13,392 nt of DNA, taken from positions 1 through 13,392 of the forward strand of contig JBOFLF010000106.1 in the NCBI GenBank assembly GCA_051657715.1, in the 5' to 3' direction. A model generated the notes under the pieces. It searched no databases. It was given only the letters and a program-made list of their open reading frames with translations, and was not told where the DNA came from. The DNA comes from JBOFBH01 sp051657715. Its GTDB lineage: Bacteria > Actinomycetota > Actinomycetes > Actinomycetales > Angustibacteraceae. A program made the translations under genes and the position numbers. Below are positions 6,534-13,016 of this stretch, piece after piece. Positions within the stretch are counted from its first letter, which is position 1, and each line of letters starts with the position of its first letter.

Positions 6534-6707
6534 CGCGTGCCCCTCCCCCGCCCTGCACCTGGTCGGCGTCGTCGAGGGCCCCGCGCAGGGGGGGGCAAGC
6601 GGAGCCTCCGACGATTGCGCTCAACCCTGCCACAACACGCGATCCGTGACGAGTGCCCCGCTGGCCAGTTGATGACCTGGCCCGACGGTAGGACCGGCCG
6701 AGCTCCG

Positions 6708-6727
6708 GTTGACGCGCACGTGTCAAC
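6708..6727. promoter_or_regulatory. 20-bp near-perfect palindrome, possible operator
   Basis: GTTGACGCGCACGTGTCAAC is symmetric at eight of ten base pairs. It lies in the 227-bp gap between the SprT-like gene and the small membrane protein. Read on the minus strand it begins with TTGACA, a consensus -35 hexamer, but I find no good -10 at 17 bp. It could be a regulator site for the downstream minus-strand genes. Confidence 0.35.
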
Positions 6728-6760
6728 ACCAGGCCACGCCAGGGTGCCGAGCTGTCGGTG

Positions 6761-7354
6761 CTACTGGTGGGTCTCGAACAGCTCGTTGCAGACGCCGCAG
6801 GTGATCGGGCCGGCGTCCAGGACCGAGGGGGCGACCCGGATGCGCCGGGGACAGCCGCAGACCGCGGCCACGCTCCCCCGCCGGCGGCCGGCATCGCCCG
6901 GTCCGTCTCCGGTGGCGCCGTCCAACCCACCAGGGCCGTTGGGGCCGGGGGTGGTGGCGTGGTGCTCGGCGACCCGGTGCACCACCAAGGCCGCCTCCAG
7001 CACCGCGACCTGCGCCCCGTACGCGCGCGCGGTGGCCGGTGGGACGGTGGTCAGCGACCAGCCGATCACCTCGTGCCGGGTCAGCTCCAGCCCGACCTCC
7101 TCGCCGATCTCCCGGAACTTGCTGTTGTGGTAGCGGCCTTGGCGGCTGGTGTCCTGGATGCCGCGGGTCTGAGCGATGCCGTGCGCGGCCTCGTGCAACA
7201 GCGTCCCGACCAGCTCGACCCCACCCCGCGCCAGCCCCTCACCCCCGACGAACAGCTCGTGCAGCGACGTCCGGTCCCCACCGCCTCCCTGCCCAGGGCT
7301 GTGCAGCCACCGGTGCGGAGCGAAGTGCCCCAACTTCACCGCACCCCGGGGCAT
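6761..7354 (-). CDS. SprT-like zinc metallopeptidase-fold protein, probably N-terminally truncated or frameshifted
   Basis: A 197-residue protein. It contains G-A-V-K-L-G-H-F-A-P-H-R-W (4-16), L-H-E-L-F-V-G-G-E-G-L (31-41), the zinc motif HEAAH in T-L-L-H-E-A-A-H-G-I (51-60; H54, E55, H58), S-R-Q-G-R-Y-H-N-S-K-F (70-80; H76 a likely third ligand), and a C-terminal zinc ribbon C-G-C (166-168) and C-G-V-C (186-189). This is the plan of SprT-like proteins found on actinobacterial plasmids and integrative elements, whose substrate is unknown. The ATG at 7354 lacks a well-spaced Shine-Dalgarno. The same frame continues upstream as G-S-P-R-S-G-Y-G-D without a start, so the true N-terminus is probably further up and broken by a frame change near 7385-7400. 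The glycine-rich segment 130-158 links the two parts. Confidence 0.72.
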   Translation of the reverse strand: MPRGAVKLGHFAPHRWLHSPGQGGGGDRTSLHELFVGGEGLARGGVELVGTLLHEAAHGIAQTRGIQDTSRQGRYHNSKFREIGEEVGLELTRHEVIGWSLTTVPPATARAYGAQVAVLEAALVVHRVAEHHATTPGPNGPGGLDGATGDGPGDAGRRRGSVAAVCGCPRRIRVAPSVLDAGPITCGVCNELFETHQ

Positions 7355-7656
7355 ATCTCCGTAGCCAGATCGCGGACTGCCAAGCGCGGAGGGTCTGCAG
7401 CGGACTCCGCTCGATGCCAGCCACGAACCCGCGGTTACCCGCGATCAGCTCGGCCATCGTTCTGGCGCGACGTAGACGATCCAGCGGAGCCGGAGCGCTC
7501 GTCTGCTCTGAAAGGTCTCGGCCGCAGACACCTCCATGAGGCATGGGACGCGGACAACGCCGACCATCCGGTGCTGCTGCGATGTCCGCGATGTTCTGTA
7601 GCGACACGCCGGGGAGCACCTATGCATACATGCGGAGGCATGGGAGAGTTGAGCCC
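7355..7656. other. Region between SprT-like gene and RHH gene with broken coding traces
   Basis: There is no intact gene. On the minus strand one frame reads M-A-E-L-I-A-G-N-R-G-F-V-A-G-I-E-R-S-P-L-Q-T-L-R-A (about 7458-7385) with strong G/C third positions, then coding character passes to the frame of the SprT-like gene. This may be the lost N-terminus of that gene. Further upstream (about 7570-7455) a third frame looks coding but ends in a TGA. On the plus strand the last 40 bases hold the promoter and leader of the RHH gene. Confidence 0.35.
7621..7648 (+). promoter_or_regulatory. Probable promoter/leader of the RHH gene with a TATGCATA palindrome
   Basis: TATGCATA (7621-7628) is a perfect 8-bp palindrome in the least GC-rich part of the leader and could supply a -10 (TATGCA). 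GGGAGAG (7642-7648) is the Shine-Dalgarno for the ATG at 7657. ATGC-type half-sites recur around it, which would suit autoregulation by the RHH protein; that is inference. No clear -35 is seen. Confidence 0.35.
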
Positions 7657-7896
7657 ATGGCAGCGGTGAAGGGACAACGGCGCCGCCCGGACGGGGCGCC
7701 CAGCGTGCTGGTCCAGGCTCGGGTTGACCCAGATATCCGGGACAAGCTGCACCGCGCAGCCGCTGCGTGCGGCGTGAGCCTCTCCGTGTTCGTCGAGCTG
7801 CTCATTCAGCACGAGCAGCTCGACGCTCGGGATCGTCCGCTGTGGTGGACCGATCCTCTACCTACTGACCAGGAGCTGCCTCTGAAGTCGGCCTAG
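7657..7896 (+). CDS. Ribbon-helix-helix DNA-binding protein
   Basis: A 79-residue protein with a basic N-terminus (G-Q-R-R-R-P-D-G). The core is S-V-L-V-Q-A-R-V-D-P-D-I-R-D-K-L-H-R-A-A (about 16-35), then a turn (A-C-G-V-S), then L-S-V-F-V-E-L-L-I-Q-H-E (about 41-52). That strand-helix-helix order is the Arc/CopG (RHH) fold, which binds operator DNA as a dimer through the beta strand. The ATG at 7657 follows GGGAGAG by 8 nt; an earlier in-frame ATG at 7630 is possible. Standing alone before the replication gene, with a strong terminator behind it, it could be a copy-number, partition or transfer repressor. No toxin partner is adjacent in the same orientation. Confidence 0.72.
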   Translation: MAAVKGQRRRPDGAPSVLVQARVDPDIRDKLHRAAAACGVSLSVFVELLIQHEQLDARDRPLWWTDPLPTDQELPLKSA

Positions 7897-7900
7897 ACAC

Positions 7901-7935
7901 GACGCAGGCCCCGCCTGGCAGCGGGGCCTGTCGTC
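7901..7935 (+). terminator. Strong hairpin terminator after the RHH gene
   Basis: CAGGCCCCGC (7905-7914) and GCGGGGCCTG (7921-7930) form a perfect 10-bp GC-rich stem with loop CTGGCA. GACG (7901-7904) and CGTC (7932-7935) extend it past a one-base bulge. It begins 4 nt after the TAG stop. The T-rich tail is short (CTTC), as is usual in actinobacteria. Confidence 0.75.
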
Positions 7936-7948
7936 TTCACAATTCACG

Positions 7949-7983
7949 CCGGATCGCCAGGCAGCCAACCAAAGCCGATCCGG
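7949..7983. repeat. 8-bp inverted repeat between RHH and initiator genes
   Basis: CCGGATCG (7949-7956) and CGATCCGG (7976-7983) are exact reverse complements 19 nt apart. The 244-bp gap they lie in precedes the probable replication initiator and holds no gene I can support. A further hairpin, GTGCCC (8098-8103) with GGGCAC (8111-8116), is nearer the initiator start. These may be regulator or initiator binding sites. Confidence 0.45.
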
Positions 7984-8140
7984 GTCACCCCAAGCACGGG
8001 GCTTCATGCTGCGTGCCACTCCCTGAGAGGCCGCTATCACTGTAGCTGCTCCTACCCACATTCAGCCAGCACACCACGGACGAGTTGTCGAGTCGTCGTG
8101 CCCATCATCGGGGCACTACCCACCGCCCACTCGCCGGCAG

Positions 8141-9307
8141 GTGCTGGTCCATCGTCGGTGCGCCGTCGAGCACGCCGGGGTGGTGCGTCGGTGGTGTATG
8201 CGGGATCGCAGCGTGCTGCCGCGATGGCACCAGGATGACCGCGGGCCGGCGAACGCGCACCGTGGCGTGCACGTAGTCGCGCCGGAGGGTGCGTACGCGC
8301 GAGTACCGGTGTGGTCCGGACGTGCCCACTGGCTGCAGATAGTGGTGCCGGTGGCGATCGCGATACACCGGGACGTCCTACGACGTCACCAGGTGTCAGC
8401 CGAGGCGTTCCGGGCCTACGCACGGGTGAAGTCCGGCTACGCGGCGCCGCGGACGGGTCGGCGGTGCGTGGTCCGCCCGGACACCGTGGCCAGCGTGATG
8501 GGGCACGACAAGCGGCACGTGCAGCGCTGCCAGGCCGCAGCCCGCGAAATGGGCCTCGAGGTCGTGATTCTCACCGGCCGGATGCTCACCTTGGCCGAGT
8601 CCACCGGTGCCCGCAGCCGGGGTTCTCGCCAGCGGGGGTTGTCCACAGAAGTCGCGCTGACCTCATCCCCAGCTCTACGTGCAGCTCTGGACTTCGTCAC
8701 CCCTACCAGAGGTACCTCAAGTCCTCAGTCATCTAACCTTCAAAATGAATACCTTCACGGCCTAACGGCCGAGAAGACGGACGCAGCTCCGCCGCGGCAA
8801 CCACCAAACAGATGCCGCCGACTGCGACAATCGCGCCGGCTCGCCGAAGAACTGCTCCGCATCGTCCCCTGGCTGGCCACGGAACGACCCGGACGCCTAG
8901 CTCCAGCGCTGGCGAAGTTCACGACGTATTCTCCGCCCTGGACGGCCCAGGACGTCGCATCAGCGATCAGCACCCACACCCTGCGAACCGGTCGGGGCAC
9001 GATCGCCCCAGATCGAATCCGCACCCGCCCGGCCGTCCTGCTCGCCGCGATCCTGCGCGACCTCGATGTCCAAGGAGACCACCCAGCGCTCGGGTTCCAC
9101 CTGACGGCGGAGGTGCCGGGCACGATCCCGGTGGCCTGTGGTGCGGCGGACTGCGACGGCTACGGCTGGCTCACGTCCACCGACGAGCACAACAGCGTCG
9201 TCCCGTGCCCCCGGTGCCCGCAAGCAGTCCGGATCTCTACCACCGACTCGGTCGATACCGTCCAGGATCTCGGCGTCAGGCCTGACGGACTCGACCCGCC
9301 GTTCTAA
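8141..9307 (+). CDS. Probable plasmid-type replication initiator (helix-turn-helix plus zinc-ribbon protein)
   Basis: A protein of up to 388 residues. From the GTG at 8141: a tryptophan-containing segment (A-Y-A-R-V-P-V-W-S-G-R-A-H-W, 51-64), a winged-helix-like region (about 75-140) with V-R-P-D-T-V-A-S-V-M-G-H-D-K-R-H-V-Q-R-C (111-130) as its helix-turn-helix, a poorly conserved linker (about 155-228), a second helical domain (about 232-300), and a C-terminal zinc ribbon C-G-A-A-D-C-D-G-Y-G-W (323-333) with C-P-R-C (346-349). This plan resembles initiator proteins of actinobacterial plasmids and integrative elements, which bind the origin and recruit the host replisome. No rolling-circle Tyr motif or polymerase/primase motif is seen. 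The start is uncertain: none has a good Shine-Dalgarno, and an ATG at 8198 is an alternative. A regulator role is the main alternative. Confidence 0.6.
   Translation: MLVHRRCAVEHAGVVRRWCMRDRSVLPRWHQDDRGPANAHRGVHVVAPEGAYARVPVWSGRAHWLQIVVPVAIAIHRDVLRRHQVSAEAFRAYARVKSGYAAPRTGRRCVVRPDTVASVMGHDKRHVQRCQAAAREMGLEVVILTGRMLTLAESTGARSRGSRQRGLSTEVALTSSPALRAALDFVTPTRGTSSPQSSNLQNEYLHGLTAEKTDAAPPRQPPNRCRRLRQSRRLAEELLRIVPWLATERPGRLAPALAKFTTYSPPWTAQDVASAISTHTLRTGRGTIAPDRIRTRPAVLLAAILRDLDVQGDHPALGFHLTAEVPGTIPVACGAADCDGYGWLTSTDEHNSVVPCPRCPQAVRISTTDSVDTVQDLGVRPDGLDPPF
8639..8770 (+). other. Candidate replication origin inside the initiator gene
   Basis: TTGTCCACA (8639-8647) matches the actinobacterial DnaA-box consensus exactly. 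Downstream come a perfect 10-bp palindrome GAGGTACCTC (8709-8718), a run of low GC for this window (about 8727-8757) with a 7-bp direct repeat ACCTTCA (8736-8742 and 8751-8757), and GGCC-TAAC-GGCC (8759-8770). All fall in the stretch encoding the variable linker, where the protein constrains the DNA least. Only one DnaA box is seen, so this remains a candidate. Confidence 0.4.
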
Positions 9308-9633
9308 TCCCTGTCCGATCGGTGCCGAACCGGTACCCCCGAGTGAAGGTCAGCGAGATGTCGAGCGGCTGGACCTTGGATAGTTGCGGATTACCACGCT
9401 GCTGTCCTGCTGCTGATTCAGCCGCTGAACATCACCGCCGGCTAGCGCTCGCGCGGCGACCCACGCCTCGGGGTGGGCCACCCACCGCCGCTCAATCGGG
9501 CGATCGGCTTGAGTCCAACCGGTTGATGGACGATCCTGACGAGGCCGAGGACCACGGGTTCGAGGAAGTGAGCCCCGCAGACCGCCGGATGACGGTTGAG
9601 CGGGGCTTCGCGCTGTTCGGGCCTGCTCAGCTG
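9308..9633. other. Convergent intergenic region after the initiator gene
   Basis: I see no supported gene. The region contains nested inverted repeats: GCGGCG (9453-9458) with CGCCGC (9486-9491), enclosing CCCAC/GTGGG and GGTGG/CCACC elements (about 9459-9486), which could fold as a branched structure. It also holds an AACCGGTT palindrome (about 9519-9526) and a terminator-like hairpin at 9571-9607. Transcription from the initiator gene and the recombinase operon must end here. Confidence 0.4.
9571..9607 (-). terminator. Hairpin downstream of the DUF3800-like gene
   Basis: AGCCCCGC (9571-9578) and GCGGGGCT (9600-9607) are perfect 8-bp arms. An inner ACCG (9581-9584) and CGGT (9593-9596) extend the fold. 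It lies 27 bp beyond the minus-strand stop at 9634, the right place to end the recombinase operon, and could serve both strands. Confidence 0.5.
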
Positions 9634-10169
9634 CTACAGGTTGATGACCTCATTGATCAGCGGTCGCACTCGCGCTTGCCAGCGTCGGTCTCGGCGCCAG
9701 GACCAGGCGACGGCGTCGGCGATCCACAGCAGCGGTTCGGCGGTCGCCGGGAGCAAGTCGTACCGCAGGGTGCCGGTGCCGTCGGCGCGCCAGCGCGCGT
9801 CTTGAGTCTCCGCTCGTCGTGTACCCGGGTGGACTCGTCGACCTCGAGGACGAGCCTGGCGACGTCGTCTCGGACGCAGTCAGCGACCACTCGGTCCAGG
9901 ATGGTCAGACGCCGGTCGAGCTCGCGGCCGGCTCGGGTGATGTAGAGGTTGACGGATAGGTCGTGGTCCGCGGCCAAGGTCGTTACGCGATCCAAGAACT
10001 GGCTCCGGACGGCGGCCCGTTCGGTGTGGAAGTGCACCCGTGCGGTGCCGGGAACCCGCAGCTGCCGCAGCTGTTCTCGGCAGGTCGAGATGGAGTTCGA
10101 GCCGACCACTGTAGCGGCCATCAGGTACTGCGGGGTCTTGCACTCGTCCAGGAAAACGGTCCGAGCCAT
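9634..10169 (-). pseudogene. DUF3800-like protein gene with one frameshift
   Basis: The gene starts at ATG 10169 with GGGAG (10181-10177) 7 nt upstream. The first part reads M-A-R-T-V-F-L-D-E-C-K-T, the place of the usual 'YIDESG' opening of DUF3800-type RNase H-like proteins, and continues through V-H-F-H-T-E-R and L-V-L-E-V-D-E-S-T-R-V-H-D-E-R-R-L. Around 9783-9803, in a GC-alternating tract (ACGCGCGCTGGCGCG), coding moves to another frame: R-W-R-A-D-G-T-G-T-L-R-Y-D, E-P-L-L-W-I-A-D-A-V-A-W-S-W, then L-I-N-E-V-I-N-L and TAG at 9636-9634. The 'LLWIADAVAWSW' end is typical of this family. As given, the first frame instead runs into a low-complexity tail ending at 9657. One missing base explains the length. 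It lies 55 bp after the second recombinase gene and is likely the third gene of that operon. The break may be real or a sequencing error. Confidence 0.6.
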
Positions 10170-10224
10170 CAGCTGACTCCCAGCTGGCGCAGCGGATGGT
10201 GCAGTCCGGCGCCGACGTCGCCCC

Positions 10225-11409
10225 TCACCGTCGGCGCGTCTCGAGGTTAGCCTCGGTGGCCCGACTGGTAGCAGGCTTCGTGACCTTCTCAGTGTTCTCG
10301 ATGGCGGCGGCGGTGCGCCGCAGCACCTCATCGGCCGCGTCGACGTGCTGGTCTAGGGCGGCCAGGAGTTCCTCGGTGCTGGCCTGAGTCCACCGTCCGG
10401 GCACCGTCCAGTCGGGCTTGCCCGACCGCGGCTCCGGTGGGTCAGGCTGGAGCACGGAGGCACCAGTTGCGACCGCCGTGTTGGTGGTCAGGGTGGCGGT
10501 GGTGCAGCGGGCGGCCAGGACGGCGGAGATCGCTCGGGTGGTCATCGGTCGCCAGTCGGTGAGCCAGCCGTGTTGGTCGATGGCCGGTAGCAGCTGCCAC
10601 AGGCTCTGCCATGCCGGGGCGACCGGGCGGCGGCACTCGTGGGCGGGCCAGCTGTCGCCGGACCGATCGCGCAGGAACTCCGCGCGCAGCCCGGCCCGGC
10701 TGCGGTCCTGGGCAGTGGTGGCGGTGCGCAGCCATCGGGTCACCGCGCAGGCCGGGCACCGGCCCGGATCCGGATCTCGAACGATCGCGGTCGCGATCGT
10801 GGTGGTCGTGGTGGTCGGGTGAGGGCTGGCTGGGTCGAGGGTCGCACGGCCGGGATGGGCCGTGGTCAGCTGGACTTCGAGTACGACGCCCGGTTCGGTC
10901 CCCGGCTCTCCGCTGGGCTCGAGCTGCAGGTGCGAGCTGGGCAGGTGTCGCAGCTGGTCGCGGGTGAGCGGGAGGTGCGCGGCCAGAACTAGCAGGAAGC
11001 CGTCGCGGCGTCCGCGCAGGCCGGCGGGCCAGCTGGCGGTGTCGATCTGCTCCAGCGCGTCCGGCAGCGCGAGCCAGCTGGGGCCGGTTCGCCACAGTCG
11101 CGGTCGCAGCTGGCTCACCCCGAGCGGGCTGCGACCAGGCGTTGACCAGGGGGTGGTGGGATCCGGGTGGCCGGCGACAGCGTGGGTGCGGCGGATCGCC
11201 CGGAGTCGCCCGGCGATGGTGCCGGCGGCGGCGGGGACGGTGTCCAGGAACGCTGCGACATCGGCGGGAGCAGCGGGCACCGACGGCCGGGCGGTGGCGG
11301 CGCACCAGTCGACGAACAGCCGCCAGGCCCGCTCCTGCGCGGCGCTGGCCGGTGCCTGGTCCCCGCGTTCCCAAGGGTTCGCGGGGCTGGCGGGGTTGAT
11401 CGGGTTCAC
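10225..11409 (-). CDS. Catalytically degenerate tyrosine-recombinase-like partner protein
   Basis: A 394-residue protein. Residues about 22-100 form a helical core-binding (SAM-like) domain (E-R-A-W-R-L-F-V-D-W-C-A-A-T, then G-R-L-R-A-I-R-R-T-H). The catalytic-domain part starts with L-R-G-R-R-D-G-F-L-L-V-L-A-A-H-L-P-L-T-R-D-Q-L (131-153). Here R150 aligns with the first catalytic Arg of the recombinase encoded just upstream. The C-P-A-C-A-V-T-R-W-L motif (218-227) matches C-P-P-C-A-L-R-R-W-L of that protein, so the two are related. The beta-hairpin Lys, the HxxR motif, the second His and the Tyr nucleophile are all missing. The C-terminus is instead a polar helical tail (about 335-394). It should therefore not cut DNA, but could help assemble or direct the active recombinase. 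The GTG start overlaps the upstream stop (GTGA, 11409-11406). Confidence 0.7.
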   Translation of the reverse strand: MNPINPASPANPWERGDQAPASAAQERAWRLFVDWCAATARPSVPAAPADVAAFLDTVPAAAGTIAGRLRAIRRTHAVAGHPDPTTPWSTPGRSPLGVSQLRPRLWRTGPSWLALPDALEQIDTASWPAGLRGRRDGFLLVLAAHLPLTRDQLRHLPSSHLQLEPSGEPGTEPGVVLEVQLTTAHPGRATLDPASPHPTTTTTTIATAIVRDPDPGRCPACAVTRWLRTATTAQDRSRAGLRAEFLRDRSGDSWPAHECRRPVAPAWQSLWQLLPAIDQHGWLTDWRPMTTRAISAVLAARCTTATLTTNTAVATGASVLQPDPPEPRSGKPDWTVPGRWTQASTEELLAALDQHVDAADEVLRRTAAAIENTEKVTKPATSRATEANLETRRR

Positions 11410-12956
11410 AGGCCGACCTGGGTGACGGCGTTGGCGACCAGCGGCGCGGATTCGCGTTGGTAGACCTGGAGGACGGCGTCGCCCTGGTGGCCGCTTTGGC
11501 GGCGGATGGCCGCGGTGTCCGCGCCGGCCCGGAACGCGGCGGTGACGAACCCGGCGCGCAGGCTGTGCCCGGCCACCAGGGTCGGGTCCAGGCCGGCCGC
11601 GGCCGCGCGGCGCTTGACCACTGCGGCGATCGCCTGCCCGGACAATCCCCCGAGCATGGCTCCGGAGGTTGGTGCGGCGCTGGGAGTACCGAGGGCGCGG
11701 ACGTGCCCGGCCTTGGTGATTGCCCGGAACACCGGCTCCAGCTCCGGTGTGAACTTCGGGTCGAGCGTCGTGCCGGGCTGCCGACGCTCCAGGCCCGCTA
11801 CCAGCCCCTGCTGTGGTGTGGTCTGGTCGCGGCAGACGTGCCGCACCCCCGGCGCCGGGCTCTTAAGCAGCTGCCGCAGCAGAGCCTGCCGTTGCGCGGA
11901 CCGCAGGTCCGCCGCAGCAGCCGGTGACGTCAGCGGGCCGATCCTGGAGAGCCTGGTGGTGTGGCGGGCGTGCGCGAGCAGGTCGAGCCAGCGGCGCAAT
12001 GCGCACGGCGGGCAGGTGGCCGGGTCCTGGCCATAGGGCAGGGCCAGGACCCGGCCGGTGCCCTCCTGGTCGGTCTTGGAGCGGCGCAGCTGCAGGTGCA
12101 CCCCGTCTACCGCGACGAACCGCACGTCGGCCAGGACCAGGGCCGCCAGCTCGCTGCGCCGTAGTGCGCCGGCCCACCCGACCAGCAGCAGCGCGGTGTC
12201 CCGTGTGGCGGCCACCGCGGCCGGCCACCGGCGGTGTTCCATTACGGTGATCAGCCGGCGCACATCGTCCAGAAGTAGCGGGTCCACCCGCCGCGGCCGG
12301 GTCCCGCGGGTGCGGGCCAGTCCGCCCAACACCTCGATCAGGCCGGGGTCCGCGGCCGGGGTGGGCAGGTCGTGGTGGCGGTGCACCGCGGTGATCGCGG
12401 CCAGCCACCGGCGCATGGTGGCCACGCTGACCGCTGGCCGCACCGGCGGTGCTGGCTCGGTGGATGCCCCGGCCGGATCGTCGCGGTCGTTGTGGTCCGT
12501 GGGCTCGGTCGGGCGGACCGTCGCGGCGGCCTCGAGGAGATACTGGGACAGATCCCCAGGCCGGGCCGGCAGCGGTACCACCCCACGGGCCTGGGCCCAC
12601 CTATGCCAGCGAGCCCAGTCGCTGGCATAGGCGCGGCGGGTCGCCAGGGCCAGCGCGGCGCCGCGGACCCCGCGGGCCAGGGCCAGTTGCTCCGGCGTCC
12701 AGCCCACCGGAACCGAGCCGGCCGCGCTGACTTCGCCGGCCACGCTGACTGCGCCAGGGCCGCGGGAGGCCAGCTGCCCCACCCCGGGGGCTCGCCGGCC
12801 GCTCGGATCGACTGGTCCGTCCGACCGAGCCCACTCCCCCGGTGCCGCGGCAGCTGGAGGCGCCGATGGAGGAGCAGTTGCGACCGGCACCCCGGTCCTC
12901 ACTCCCCTGGCGCTGGTCGCCCCCGCGACCACGGGCTCGACGTCGGCGGGGTTCAC
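11406..12956 (-). CDS. Tyrosine recombinase / integrase, catalytically complete
   Basis: A 516-residue site-specific recombinase expected to carry out integration or excision through a Tyr-DNA link. Numbering from GTG 12956: a proline- and alanine-rich disordered N-terminus (about 1-85), a core-binding domain (about 88-190, with A-T-R-R-A-Y-A-S-D-W-A-R-W), then the catalytic domain. It has all expected residues: R266 in G-A-L-R-R-S-E-L, K294 in R-R-S-K-T-D, H464 and R467 in G-H-S-L-R-A-G, H490 in S-G-H-Q-G-D, and nucleophile Y499 in L-Q-V-Y-Q-R-E. Between K294 and H464 lie 170 residues, about 100 more than in XerD, including C-P-P-C (315-318). I chose GTG 12956 because GAGGAGG (12969-12963) sits 6 nt upstream; the frame stays open to an ATG at 12989 without a Shine-Dalgarno. 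It is the first gene of a three-gene operon. Confidence 0.88.
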   Translation of the reverse strand: MNPADVEPVVAGATSARGVRTGVPVATAPPSAPPAAAAPGEWARSDGPVDPSGRRAPGVGQLASRGPGAVSVAGEVSAAGSVPVGWTPEQLALARGVRGAALALATRRAYASDWARWHRWAQARGVVPLPARPGDLSQYLLEAAATVRPTEPTDHNDRDDPAGASTEPAPPVRPAVSVATMRRWLAAITAVHRHHDLPTPAADPGLIEVLGGLARTRGTRPRRVDPLLLDDVRRLITVMEHRRWPAAVAATRDTALLLVGWAGALRRSELAALVLADVRFVAVDGVHLQLRRSKTDQEGTGRVLALPYGQDPATCPPCALRRWLDLLAHARHTTRLSRIGPLTSPAAAADLRSAQRQALLRQLLKSPAPGVRHVCRDQTTPQQGLVAGLERRQPGTTLDPKFTPELEPVFRAITKAGHVRALGTPSAAPTSGAMLGGLSGQAIAAVVKRRAAAAGLDPTLVAGHSLRAGFVTAAFRAGADTAAIRRQSGHQGDAVLQVYQRESAPLVANAVTQVGL

Positions 12957-13016
12957 GAACGTCCTCCTCGCTCTGGCAGACAACACCATGGTCGCCCAAG
13001 GGGCCCGGGCGCTCGT

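Noticed and set aside
6588..6595. G8 homopolymer as evidence of another frameshifted gene
   Set aside because: The flanking minus-strand frame is short and has no convincing start. Nothing recognisable appears on either side, so I could not reconstruct a gene.
5660..7133. Long plus-strand open frames opposite hicAB and the SprT-like gene
   Set aside because: These are shadows of the minus-strand genes: low-complexity, with no starts supported by a Shine-Dalgarno.
9555..9575. GGGTTCGAGG resembling a tRNA T-loop
   Set aside because: The flanking bases do not form the T stem and no anticodon or acceptor arms can be placed. I find no tRNA in the window.
10442..11374. 310-codon minus-strand ORF within the second recombinase gene
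   Set aside because: This is a GC-rich shadow frame, dominated by Arg, Pro, Gly and Ala, without any motif. The real frame holds the recombinase signatures.
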